A DNA stretch of 64,000 bases from Scortum barcoo. Taxonomy: Eukaryota; Chordata; Actinopteri; Centrarchiformes; Terapontidae. Below are positions 49,347-61,411 of the stretch, in pieces. The translations under genes were made by a program, and so were the position numbers. A model generated the notes under the pieces. It ran no database searches. It was given only the letters and a program-made list of their open reading frames with translations, and had not been told where the DNA came from. Numbering within the stretch: the stretch's first letter is position 1; each line of letters opens with the position of its first letter. Where the stretch lies: the NCBI GenBank assembly GCA_023238725.1, contig CM041537.1, positions 30,848,009 through 30,912,008 of the forward strand, given 5' to 3'.

Positions 49347-52300
49347 TCCAAATCGGATCTGAAAACATGCAGTAAATTATGAGTAAATTATTCTCTTACT
49401 ATTCTTGGTCTTTATCATTTGGACAACAGGAAATATGGCTCATGAAAAGGCAGCTTTATCTGCGCTGTCAGCTTCTATATCATCATTTCCGTACCTTATT
49501 TGCTTCTGCCTCACATTGCTATTTGATGATTAATGTCCGCCCAACTAATTAATCCTTTTTACATGGAATATTTATGAAATAGCCAAATTGGAAAAAGAGG
49601 CCTCATTTACCTAACATATTTATATTAGGATTAGAGCAGCAGTATTTAGGAGCTGCTGAAATAGTGCTTCAGTGTGCTCTGCTTGCAGCTGCGTGTTTCT
49701 GAGCCGAGGCCTGCTCAGTCTAATGTGCTCTGATAGTCCCACCAGAGGATTTCCTTACACCAACTCCGGCCGCCGCTCACTTGATCAGGCCCAGGCCTCA
49801 GTGTGCTCATTCATCCCGCGGCCCCCTAGCATGTGTGTGTATGAGTGTGTGTGTGGGTCGGCGTGTGAGAGCTCACCTTGGCGGTAATGACAGCCCACTG
49901 AAAGGAGACCTGTGGTGAGCCCGAGCCAGCCAGATCTTTTCAAGATGCCTGCAATCAGGCGCTCAGGACCGTGTCATTGCTCTGCCCTTTGCGCTCGCAC
50001 ACACACTGGTGCAAGCGTGGTTTCCTCAGTCTCAAACTGTGCCATGCTGAAAGTATATAAAAGTGTGTGGCCTACTGAGGGGGATTCAAAGTCAATATGT
50101 CTTTATTCTACTCCTGAATGTTTTTTGGCCTCTTTGCAGAACTCCCACTTTGCATACTGTTCACATTCAGCTTAATCATAACTGAGAGCTGCTGGATAAT
50201 GCTTTTTTGAGTTTCAAATACTAACTGTGGTAAACATCAAACCCATTAAATCTGCTTTACATAATCTCAGTCAGGGCAACAGTGAGGCATATCTCTCTGT
50301 AGTTTATTTCCTGTAACACATAATTTAGAGCGAAGTGTTCCCAACAGTCATTAAAATCCTTAAAAAATCCCTATAAAAGTACAAACTGTAAATGTTTGTG
50401 CCACAGGCAGGAAAAACAACATTCAATCAAAGCACGTTAATTTTAATCACTTGTGTTTCCTTTGCAGTTTGGTGTCCGTGCTCTGAAACTGAAGAAACAA
50501 AATAATAAACACACCACTTCTGGTAAAGAAAACATGGACAAATTCAGCCCGCTTTGTCTGTCTGTCTGGGTTGTCCCACATTGTCCCCCAGAAGAAGTAC
50601 ACCACTCACCCACACAAAGCCACACATCAGATCAGGTATGGGGAGAAAATAGTGAGAATATCATTTACAGATGTTTTACAAGATTTACATATGTAGAAAG
50701 CTTTTCATATATTAAATGAAAAAAAATGCAAATTGTGTAAAACACATGATAATAATATATGCATTAGTTTCTGGCCGTAGTCTGGTCTGCCATGTGAGGT
50801 TTTGCAGCGAGACTCTGGCCATGTGTAGACACTGCGCAGGCTGGTCTGCAGCATAGTCATTGTGCAGCACTGTATTATTACAGCTGTTAGTGTGCCAGCC
50901 GGGGGATATTTGTCTGCAGTTCACCTGAATTAAAAGCACTAACCCAGCTCTCCTGTGGCACAGCATAATCGTTTGTTTATTTTTGAGGTTTTACATTCAT
51001 AAAATCAGTTCTTATCTGCCATTTGCTTTTTGTCCCATTGTATAGTTTCAAAAAAGGGTTTCGGGGAGGAGGCCGCTGCCACATGGTCCTGCGAAGTGCC
51101 ACCTTTACACTGTTAAACAGTCACACTTTGTGCAGGTAACAGATCCATCCATGATCCTCCATAATGTCTTCTCTGCCTCACTCACTATGCCCTTTTGTTT
51201 ATCGTTCTTGTTTATGATTTGCAACAAAGAAAGACTTTGAACTAATGCCACAGTTATTCTAAATGAAAGATTCAAAATGTCTTAAAATACCCTGTGATTA
51301 TAAAGAGTTGCTCTCTGCTCATGCTGACTGCAGCACACATTGTTTTAACAGCACAGCTCTCTCTGTAATCAGCAAGGCAAATCCTCCTCAGTAAGCCACA
51401 TGAATGAGTCAATCAAGATATAAATTATCACATGATGGCTATAAATCATGTCATATGATGCACAAATATGGCAATGCAGTGAACATCTTGTGTCAAACGA
51501 AATACTTTCTCCAGATATATCAAATGAACACAGTGTAATGTCATGCTTTTCAATTTTCCATTACACATCATTTTCTTTTCATGTCAGTAAGAATTAACTT
51601 CTTTCTGTAAACAACGTTAAAGAACAAAAAAAAAAACACAGATGTCTAAAACTTCCCAAAGAGGGAAAAGATAATTTACAGACAAACAAATAGCCATTTG
51701 GAGGGAAGGTTAGCAGGCATGCACAGCGGCCAAGTGTTCCTTGATGTGCGGCTATGTGTGTGTAATGGCCCTGCAGATGTCTTTAGCATTCCACCCCATT
51801 GAGATGTGGTCGGTGTGGGATATGGAGTGGAGTTTTTTTCTTGCTGGGGTTGAGGTGTTTATACTGAGCCGGGCAGCCTTACCGTTCTAAATCAGCCCGT
51901 CACACACCACTGCCTCTCTGTCAGAGGCCTATCTGCTACCACTTACTCAGAAATGCAACAAATTTACTTATAATTACTTAAAATTTTGTCGTGCTTGTAA
52001 ACACTTGTACTCTGACAGTTAATTTATTTTGTTTGATTGCTGGGACTATTTATAGTGGAGGGCTGCCTGCATGCATATTCCATGTGTCATCTAAAGTCTG
52101 AAATAAGACAAAAGTGGGTGTGATGATTATGCACTAGTTTCAGGGTGTTTATATACTCACTGAGGTTGAGGAGAATGTGGCTATAATTGACGTGCATTCA
52201 AGCTTGGGATGGCAATCCTCAGGCTTTGTATGGGAATGTCTGACAGCAGTAAATAAGGCTCATTATCTCAAAAATATGTGTTCTCTACAGAGTGACTGCT

Positions 52301-52885
52301 TCCCATCGCTTTCTGCTGTAGTTTGATGTCTAATTCCTAAGAGCTGATGTATAGACCAGCGTAACATTTCAGAGCCTCATGAGGTGTTAACCACTCCACA
52401 GTCACCAACAGCAGCATTATTTAGCTTCATTGGAAGAGTCTTCTAACACTTCCGGAAGATTGCAGCAAATCCACACTGTAGGAATATCTTAACAGCTGAA
52501 TGTTAATGGATCATCAAAGCTCAACATAGTAAGCCCTTAATACATACAGCCATTAGCCATGTCTACAGTACTTGACTATTTGTCACATGTTGCATGTCTA
52601 TAAATACACTACATGTCTAGAACCAAATGGCAGATAGATAGTTGTAGCAACTAGCGAGGAGAGCAGTTAGTGGCTGCCACAACAGAGCAAAAAAAGAAAG
52701 CAACTATTTAACTTTCATCAAGTAGCCAGAAACACAAACTCCAAATGACTTGTAATATTGTTCTGTGTGTCCTCTGGATGTGTGTATAGCTGACGGTTTG
52801 CTAACATGCCAAAAAAATAATAAAAACAGAAAAAGTTATGCTACAGCTGCCCCCAAGTGGTAAAAAAGTAATAAATAAAGCAGCT

Positions 52886-52930
52886 TTTATTATTATTATT
52901 ATTATTATTGTTATTTATTTATTTATGTAT
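52886..52930. repeat. (TTA)n / (TTTA)n tract
   Basis: TTATTATTATTATTATTATT, followed by TTATTTATTTATG. Confidence 0.9.
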
Positions 52931-53999
52931 TTTTTTACCTTTTTGAAATTGTTCTCTGAAATCCTATATAATATATAATTGTGTATAATACAAACACAAA
53001 AATTGCGGAAAAAAACAGCACACAATTTAATTTAGCAGAATATTTAGCTAAATAGCTTCCATGCTTACCATGATCACTGATGGATTTAATCAATTTTGTC
53101 AAAGTCAATCAAAGTTTTGAAGATTTGTCATTTTCTTGATACCCCTGTTCTGTAGGAAATGAAGACTGACTTCTAGACAAGTCCTAAATCAAGAGAAACT
53201 ACACTGGAGTCGGATGGACTTTGTATGCTCTCAAACACTTCTCATTAATGCCACCAGTGACAATAACTGTAGTCTCATCCCCTATACATCTCCACTCCCC
53301 CAGCACATGGACAATTAAGCACAAAAGGGTGACAATATGGCTGTTGTCCATCTCCATCCTCCAGCGGCTGCTCCATTTCAACCACACCAATACAAAGCAA
53401 TGTTTTACTGATTAAAGGCCTGAGTGTAGCTGTGCATCAACAGCAGCTGCTCAGCAGTCAGTCAGGGTCACTGGTACTGTAGGAGTCTTGAAGGCAAGAT
53501 GAGGCCAATATTGTTTCAGCGAGATAACATCTAGTCATAACCAACAATATTCAGAGATGCTTCACTAATAACACTGAATTCAAACCCACTGCCCACTATG
53601 TCAAACCCACAATTTTCTTAAAATGTATGTGTGCCACCCTCCAGTGCCTAATTGTAATTTGTCATGAGTGATTTTGGTGTGTATTTATTTCTACATAGGT
53701 CCCACATTGGAGTGATACAAAGCCACTAGGTCTGAAAGGTCTGAAATTACACAAACCTACAGATTTACAAAAGTCTGACACCCTAATCTAATCACTTCCA
53801 GTTTCAAGTCAGCGAGTTCATGCAAGTTTCCTAAAAATCATTGAAATATTTTAATGATTTGGATTACCATCAGATGCAGAGATTGCATGCTAAATACCTC
53901 TTTCACCATGGCTTTTCCATTCTGTCTTGTAATAAAGCCCAATGTCTGCAAGATAACTACATAACATTCATCTTCATAGTAGTGCCTGGATTTGAGGAG

Positions 54000-54560
54000 C
54001 CCAACTTGGGTTAAAGGAAAGCATTACAGCCAGCAGGCATGTGACCGCGTAATTTCAGCCAGAGAGACCTACACTTCCTCTGTTTGCTGTCATTATGCCA
54101 TCAGTAAGCCACATAAAGGTCCAGCCATCCTGTGGAGATCACTCTACTCCTCGCAGCTCTGCCTGATTGGCTATTATCTAATGAACCAATGTTCTATATC
54201 AGGGCTTTTGACTACATAACTACCCTGTTAATATTCAGAGGAAGTGCTGGAGGTCAGGGAGCTCTCAGCCGCTTGACCTTGAGGTCGGAGGAACCTGAGC
54301 CGCAGAGTGGCACATGGCAATGAATGAGCCCTAATGATTTAGATGATATCTGTTACACAGCCCAGAGAAAGCCAATCTCTCTAGGCAATTTGGCCGTGGA
54401 GAAAAAGCAGAGGTTCAAAAATAAACCCTACTTGTTTGAGAGAGGGGTAATGCTGCCTCACCAGTGCAACACGTCATTGGAATTCCCATGTAGAGTGATG
54501 AATAATTACACACAGATGACCACACAGCAGCTTTGGATGCACCGTGGGTAAGTGCAATGT
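54000..54560. promoter_or_regulatory. Candidate cis-regulatory block
   Basis: Unique, CpG-containing sequence (ATGTGACCGCGTAATTTCAG) with GATGAATAATTACACACAGA (homeodomain-type site). Three overlapping plus-strand frames of 63-75 codons show no homology I recognise and no splice logic. An enhancer is more plausible than an exon. Confidence 0.22.
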
Positions 54561-55282
54561 GCATGCAGTTGTTTAAGGCTCTGAGTCCAGGAAATTAAGC
54601 GAATGATTTGGATTGTTTGGTTGTTTACTCAGTGCTTAAATGACTTCAGCACTTTGTTAAAAAGGCCTTTGACTCTACAGAGGATTAGGTGAGCATTTGC
54701 TTTGTATGTAAAAATGAAAAAATGGTAACATGTAGAAATCACAAGGGTTTAAGGATTCATTTAAATGTCATTTGCTGTACAAAAGAAATCTAAAAATTAT
54801 TTTGTGCCACACACACACACACAAACAAACAAGACAAAATGAACAAAAATCTATAAATATTGGAGGAGTGTGGAAAAGGAATTTAAAAGGTTAACAGCAG
54901 TTCAGGGAAGAGACCGCTTTAGAGTTTGGCGGCATGGTTTATATCTCTTGAAACATTGAAGCAGGGTGAACTGTCACCCTGCACCAATCATGCCAGTTAG
55001 TATTGTTTCCAGTCGGTATGTATGAATGTCCAAGGACGTGGTTTTGATTTTGATGATTTTGGTGGCGACATAAAAGTGGTCCACAGAGACCTCTGAAAGC
55101 TGACGGCTTCTGCATTCATAATCACTTCTGACTGCAGCTTTTAAGTCATCTAGAGTCCTTCTTTATAAATATCTTCATCAACACACTGAAGGGAGTTTTT
55201 GTTTCTTGTCAATGTGTTCCTGAGACTTAATTACTATATTATCATTAATTTTGATTGTGTAAGCGCTCAATGCATCTCTCTT

Positions 55283-55555
55283 CCTCTGTCTGTGCTACAA
55301 AGCTGCTGGTGTCACCTGATAAAATAACACACTGATAACACATGAACTGAGGCAACATGTGCTTTTTCAAAGTTCTTATTTTAAACATACATTGATGAAC
55401 CATTGTTGTACATCATCACCCTAACATTTTTCTTTAGCATATCACTAAGTCATTTTTTTATTTGACCTCATCTGAGACCATGCCTCTCCCCCTCTGTCTG
55501 TGCTACAAGCTGCTGGTGTCACCTGATAAAATAACACACTGATACTACATGAACT
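55283..55555. repeat. Direct repeat of about 66 bp, copies 142 bp apart
   Basis: CCTCTGTCTGTGCTACAA..., then GCTGCTGGTGTCACCTGATA and AAATAACACACTGATA, occur at 55283-55349 and 55491-55555 with a few differences. Confidence 0.9.
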
Positions 55556-56149
55556 ATGAGGAAATACATTTATGTCTTAGCTTAGTAGTATTATTACCAT
55601 TATTGCCGATTTTCCACAGTAGCAACTGAGAAAATATTTTCTTTAAGTGAAACACTTTGACCTGTTCTAAAACAGGTCCTGATGTCTGCCTTCCTTTTTT
55701 TGGCTGCCATCCTGTCTGAGAATATATCACCAAATAAGCTCAAGTATGTGCATGCATGCAACATTAATACACACTGTAAGAAAAAGGGACAAAGTCTGAT
55801 ATCAGAATACGTGTGGCTGCCCAGGCACAATGGACACCAAATCTGTGAATGTTGCAGATGCACACGGTAGGTTTCTAAAAAAAACAAACTGTAATTGTGA
55901 AACACTTCAAGTGTTAGTGTGAGGATGGTGTATTCCTCAGTTAACTTAGATGCACAGTGCATGCCAATCCTGTTAGTGATATCGAGCTAAAGAGTTGCAA
56001 CTCTAGTAATCTAGAAAATGATATCTAATGACATCTGTTCATGCTTTGTGTACTAAATACATTGAAAGCAAAATTATTGCTGGGGACAATTTAGTAGTCA
56101 CTGGATATTAATAGGGACATGTCTCACCAAATTCTACACCCTTAAGTAT

Positions 56150-57190
56150 GTCACAGTTTGCTTCTCAGTTCCTTCCTGCATCCACAGTGTCATCCCCTGC
56201 CCCATGCCTTATTCTCTCCATCTGTCTTGGTCTCCATCCCATGCTCACTTTCCCCAGACTGTGCACTTTCTTCTATCTCCCCAGACATCTCCTTTAATCC
56301 AATAGATGCCCTCAGATTTTTCACCTATCCTTCAGCTCAAGGAGGTATTTCTGTTGTTGGCACTGATGGAGTAGCCCACAAGCATGGGCTAATGAAGCAA
56401 CGACCTGGATTTGCAGAGAGGTTAACTATTATTCCAGCAAACCTGTGGACCACTGGTAATCAGCTTACTAGCCCCCTGGCCTCCTATCAGCCTCTCAGCC
56501 TACCAGCCACCAGCCCTGCATGCTAGCCTTAAGCTCACTAGCTTCCACAGGGCTACAACTCAGCCTGCCCTGTGCTCCAGAGTCTCCACTGCCCAGCATC
56601 ACAGAGTCTCACCTTCCACCTGACACCAAGCCTGATTCAAAACTGGAACTTCCTGGTTATTTGTCAGCCATCCTTGCCAATATCCTGCCTGGTTCCCTAT
56701 TGGCCGCCCAAGTCAACAGCGAGTTAGAGATTCCTGGTCCAGTTGGTTATTCCCTACTCTGAACTTTAGCTACCTACCCCTGCTTTGCGGATCTGTCACA
56801 GACCTGAAGTTCTTCTGAACTTAAGTCCTGTCCTGCTGTCTGTTGCAGGCCACCTATCTTAATGTCCTGTCGCTGCCTCTCTGCTCCGCGCTACTGATGC
56901 CGGTCTCTTGCATAGCACTCCACTGGTCCATCTGTCCTATACCTTGCTCTCACCTACATCTAGGTAATAAGTTTGCGGTGTGGCCTCCAGAGGCGATCTG
57001 CCTTTCTCACTCCCCTCCAGAGGGTTCCTGCCTTCACTGCTGGGGTCCTACCATTGTTGGTGGCCTCCAGAGGGATCCTGTCTTTGCCCCAAGAAGGGAT
57101 CCGCCTTCCAGCATACCTTTCCTGGGGGCCTCCTGCCCATCCTCTAGAGCAGCTCTGCCCCCAAGGTGGTTCTCCTAAGAATCTCTAGCT
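56150..57190 (+). other. C-rich, low-purine block of unknown origin (transposon-derived?)
   Basis: About 1 kb is strongly pyrimidine-biased on the plus strand, unlike anything around it. Plus-strand frames at 56158-56526 (122 codons), 56520-56762 (80 codons) and 56843-57178 (111 codons) are open and rich in Pro, Ser and Leu, but contain no domain I recognise. The motif CCTCCAGAGG recurs (about 56985, 57015, 57065) with tandem-like spacing. It may be a retroelement untranslated or gag-like remnant, or an unannotated transcript. Confidence 0.4.
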
Positions 57191-57599
57191 AAAATAGAAA
57201 ATTTTACCAGAATCTTTGTTTTTTGGTTCATTCCAGACAGGCACAATTGTCACTGCTCATTACTTTGAATAAAAACAAGGAATATTTCACCATAGGTTCC
57301 AGTTACAGCAAGTTTAAATTTGACCCAGGTAAGATGGCTAGTTTCATCCCGGAATCGCACGTCATTATAACATGTCACACCTGCCATTTGAAATCTATAT
57401 GCCTAAAACTGTTCACTTGCTCCAACTCAGCTCCACTGATAATGACAGGGGTACAGCGTTATGTGTCTTCTTTTTTCTAAGATCAGCTCCTTTGTTTTGC
57501 TGACTTTGAGCATTAGTTCTTTGTGCACCACTCTGCAAGTTGCTGCTTTCCATGTTAAGGGCCTGTACAGTGTATACCCACTGCGCGTATACCCACAGG
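57191..57599. other. Unassigned sequence between the C-rich block and the AT repeat
   Basis: Mixed composition; no gene or repeat was recognised. Confidence 0.5.
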
Positions 57600-57658
<59 letters not shown>

Positions 57659-57809
57659 GTTACAAAATTATATATGTTAAAATTTTATATATATTGAATT
57701 GAAAAATTTAATACCTGCAAAATATCAAAATATGAATATTTTATATTTTATATAATATATATATATAATTTTAAAAAGAATTAATATATATGTGTATATA
57801 TATACATAT
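57600..57809. repeat. (AT)n microsatellite and derived AT-rich sequence
   Basis: About 24 AT units (57603-57651), followed by decayed TATATA/AAAATT sequence up to the LINE insertion point. Confidence 0.9.
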
Positions 57810-57821
57810 ATACACACAAAG
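57810..57821. repeat. LINE target site duplication, 5' copy
   Basis: ATACACACAAAG immediately before the element's CCCCTCCTTG start. It is identical to 61241-61252. Confidence 0.85.
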
Positions 57822-60800
57822 CCCCTCCTTGAACCGCCACCTACCTACCTTACTGTGGTGGAGGGGTTTGTAATGTGCCCGAAATGATCCTAGGAGCTAT
57901 GTTGTCAGGGGCATTACGCCCCTGGTAGGGTCTCCCATGGCAAACAGGTCCTAGGTGACGGGCCAGACTAAGAGCGGTTCACAAGAAGCCCACCATGAAC
58001 AGAAGAAGAACATCAAGGACCGTTACGTGCGCCCGGATTGGCGTTACACGGGGCCCCAGCCTGGAGCCAAGCCTGGGGTTGGGGCTCATGCAGGTGAGCG
58101 CCTGGTGGCCGGGCTCAGCCCGAAATGGCGACGTGATGGGCCCGCCTTCCAGTAGGCTCACCACCCCACAGGAAGATCCATGAGGGGCCGGTGCAATGTG
58201 ATTTGGGTAGCAGTCGTGGCGAGGGGGCCTCGACGACCCAATCCCTGGACCAAAACAAAACTCTGGCAATAGGGACGTGGAATGTCACCTCGCTGGGGGG
58301 GAAGGAGCCTGAGCTCGTGTGGGAGGTTGAGAGGTACCGGCTAGAGATAGTCGGGCTCACCTCCATGCATAGCTTGGGCTCTGGAACCCAGCTCCTTGAG
58401 AGGGGCTGGACCCTCCACTACTCTGGAGTTGCCCAGGGTGAGCGGCGGCGAGCTGGTGTGGGCTTGCTTATAGCTCCCCAGCTCAGCCGCCATGTGTTGG
58501 AGTTCACCCCGGTGAACGAGAGGGTCGCTTCCCTGCGCCTTCGGGTTGGGGATAGGTCTCTTGCTGTTGTTTGTGCCTACGGGCCGAAACAGCAGTACAG
58601 AGTACCCGGCCTTCTTGGAGTCCCTGGGAGGGGTACTTGATAGTGCTCCGACTGGGGACTCCATTGTTCTACTGGGGGACTTCAACGCTCACGTGGGCAA
58701 CAACAGTGATACCTGGAGGGGCGTGATCGGGAGGAACGGCATCCCCGATCTGAACCTAAGCGGTGTTCTGTTATTGGACTTCTGTGCTAGTCACAGGTTT
58801 GTCCATAACCAGAACACCATGTTCGAAGCATAAGGGTGTCCATCAGTGTCACGTGGCACCAGGACGACCCTAGGCCGGAGGTCGATGATCGACTTTGTTG
58901 TCGTTTCATCTGATCTCCGGCCGTATGTCTTGGACACTCGGGGTAAAGAGAGGGGCTGAACTGTCAACCGATCACCACCTGGTGGTGAGTTGGATCCGCT
59001 GGCAGAGGAGGAAGTTGGACAGACCTGGCAGACCCAAAGCGTATTGTGAGGGTCTGTTGGGAACGTCGCCTGGCCGAGCCCTCTGTCAGGGAGGTCTTCA
59101 ACTCCCACCTCCGGAAGAGCTTCTCACAGATTCCGAGGGAGGCTGGGGACATTGAGTCCGAGTGGACCATGTTCTCTGCCTCCATTGTCGACGCGTGCAG
59201 TTCGAAGTTGTGGACACAAGGTCTCTCTGGTGCCTGTCGTGGCGGCAACCCCCCGAACCCAGTGGTGGACACCGGAAGTAAGGGATGCCGTCAGGCTGAA
59301 GAAGGAGTCCTATCGGACCATGTTGGCCTGTGGGACTCCTGACGCAGTTGACAGGTACCGGCAGGCCAAGCAAAAGCCGCAGCCCAGGACGGTCCTGGAG
59401 GCAAAAACTTCGGGTCTGGGAGGAGTTTGGTGAGGCCATGGAGGTTGGCCTCGAAGAGATTCTGGCAAAAACTGTCCGGCGCCTCAGAAGGGGGAAGCAG
59501 TACTCTGCCAACACTGTTTACAATGCAGGTGGGGAGCTGTTGACCTCGACTGGGGACATTGTCGGACGGTGGAAGAAATACTTCGAGGATCTCCTCAATC
59601 CCACCGACTTGCCTTCCAATGAGGAAGCAGAGGCTGGGGTCTCTGAGGTGGACTCGTCCATCACCCAAGCCAAAGTCACTGAGGTAGGTTAAAATAGCAA
59701 GCTCCGCAGAGTGGCAAGGCGCCAGGGGTGGATGAGATCCGCCCTGAGTACCTCAAGTCTCTGGATGTTGTGTGGGCTGTCTTGGCTGACACGCCTCCTC
59801 TGCAACATTGCATGGAGGTTGGGGACAGTGCCTCTGGAGTGGCAAACTGGGGTGGTGGTCCCTCTTTTTAAAAAGGGGGACCGGAGAGTGTGTTCCAACT
59901 ACAGGGGGATCACACTTCTCAGCCTCCCAGGGAAGGTCTACGCCAGGGTACTGGAGAGGAGAATTCGGCCGATAGTCGACCCTCGGATTCAGGAGGAACA
60001 ATGCGGTTTTCGTCCTGGTCGTGGAACACTGGACCAGCTCTATACCCTCCACAGGGTGCTTGAGGGTTTATGGGAGTTTGCCCAACCAGTCCACATGTGC
60101 TTTGTGGATCTGGAGAAGGCATTCGACCGTGTCCCTCGTGGTATTCTGTGGGGGTGCTCCGCATGAGTATGGGGTCCGGGGCCTTTGCTAAGCGCTGTTC
60201 GGTCTCTGTACGACCGGAGCAGGAGCTTGGTTCGCATTGCCGGCAGTAAGTCAGACCTGTTCCCAGTGCATGTTGGACTCTGGCGGCAGGTTGCCCTTTG
60301 TCACCGGTCCTGTTCATAATCTTTATGGACAGGATTTCTAGGCGTAGAGCCAGGGGCCGGAGGGAGTCCGGTTTGGGAACCACAGGATTTCATCTCTGCT
60401 TTTTGCGGATGATGTTGTCCTGATGGCTTCATCAGGCCAGGACCTTCAGCATGTACTGGAGCGGTTTGCAGCCGAGTGTGAAGCGGCTGGGATGAGAATC
60501 AGCACCTCCAAATCTGAGGCCATGGTTCTCGACCGGAAAAGGGTGGCGTGCCCTCTCCGGGTGGGTGGAGAGGTTCTGCCTCAAGTGGAGGAGTTCATAT
60601 CTCGGGGTCTTGTTCACGAGTGAGGGAAAGATGGAGCGTGTGAGATTGACAGGCGGATTGGTGCAGCGTCCGCAGTTATGCGGTTGGTGTACCGGACCAT
60701 CGTCGTGGTGAAGAAGGAGCTGAGTCGAAAGGCGAAGCTCTCGATTTACCGGTCAATCTATGTTCCCACCCTCACCTATGGTCATGAACTTTGGGTAATG

Positions 60801-61240
60801 ACCGAAAGGACAAGATCGCCTGGATACAAGGCGGCCGAAATGAGTTTCCTCCACGCAGGGTGGCTGGGCGCTCCCTTAGAGAGATAGGGGTGAGAAGCTC
60901 GGTCAGTCACTCGGGAGGAGCTTCGGAGTAGAGCCGCTGCTCCTTCACATCGAGAGGAGTCAGCTGAGGTGGCTTGGGCATCTGTTTGCTTTCGGATGCC
61001 CTCCTGGACGCCTCCCTAGGGAGGTGTTTCCAGGCATGTCCCACCGGGAGGAGGCCTCGGGGAAGACCCAGGACACGCTGGAGAGACTATGCCTCTCGGC
61101 TGGCCTGGGAACACCTCGGGGTCCCCCCGGAAGAGCTGGAGGAAGTGTCTGGGGTGAGGGAAGTCTGGGCATCTCTGCTCAGACTGCTGCCTCCGCGACC
61201 CGGTCCCGGATCAAGCGGTTGAAGATGGATGGATGGATGG
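57822..61240 (+). mobile_element. Nearly full-length non-LTR retrotransposon (APE endonuclease + RT), frame-broken
   Basis: A 3.4-kb LINE flanked by identical 12-bp target duplications ATACACACAAAG (57810-57821 and 61241-61252) and ending in (GGAT)n. Domains in order: 5' region (57822-58200); AP endonuclease with LAIGTWNVTSLGG (about 58263), LLGDFNAHVG (about 58670) and STDHHLVVSW (about 58965); linker; reverse transcriptase with VVPLFKKGDRRVCSNYRGIT, QCGFRPGRGTLDQLY, MCFVDLEKAFDRVP (about 60095) and LLFADDVVLM, with FADD at 60402-60413; then a C-terminal region with LTYGHELWVMTERT and RPRGRPRTRW. The reading frame changes at least six times. The style and TGGA tail suggest an RTE/I-like fish LINE; no clade is assigned. 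Confidence 0.93.
58191..61222 (+). pseudogene. LINE ORF2-like polyprotein, disrupted (endonuclease-reverse transcriptase)
   Basis: The polyprotein is spread over pieces in all three plus frames: 58191-58640, 58546-58833, 58895-59155, 59046-59342, 59152-59433, 59330-59692, 59711-60166, 60423-60623, 60678-60887 and 60974-61222. Examples of damage are a stop after NTMFEA (about 58832) and frame changes near 58590 and 60165. It cannot make a full protein. The sequence is otherwise still easily recognised, so the insertion is not ancient. Confidence 0.9.
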
Positions 61241-61252
61241 ATACACACAAAG
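61241..61252. repeat. LINE target site duplication, 3' copy
   Basis: ATACACACAAAG immediately after the GGATGGATGG tail. Confidence 0.85.
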
Positions 61253-61267
61253 GAAAAGGTAAGTTTG

Positions 61268-61291
61268 TGTATATATATGTTTGTGAATATA

Positions 61292-61358
<67 letters not shown>

Positions 61359-61411
61359 ATGTGTGTGTATATGTGTATATACACACACACATACACACAC
61401 ACACACACACA
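61268..61411. repeat. Compound AT/GT/AC microsatellite with inverted symmetry
   Basis: A long AT run (about 61298-61346) is followed by GT-rich then AC-rich runs. The GT and AC arms form a near-palindrome around GTGT at 61373-61376. Confidence 0.95.

Larger units (their letters stand above)
41951..56149. other. Gene-poor AT-rich region
   Basis: About 14 kb with no supportable coding exon. It contains a LINE-tail-like sequence (43811-43907), a CA repeat (49321-49346), a TTA repeat (52886-52930) and a split direct repeat (55283-55349 and 55491-55555). Several non-repetitive blocks are candidate enhancers (43110-43620, 47690-48010, 49400-49640, 54000-54560). Confidence 0.6.
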
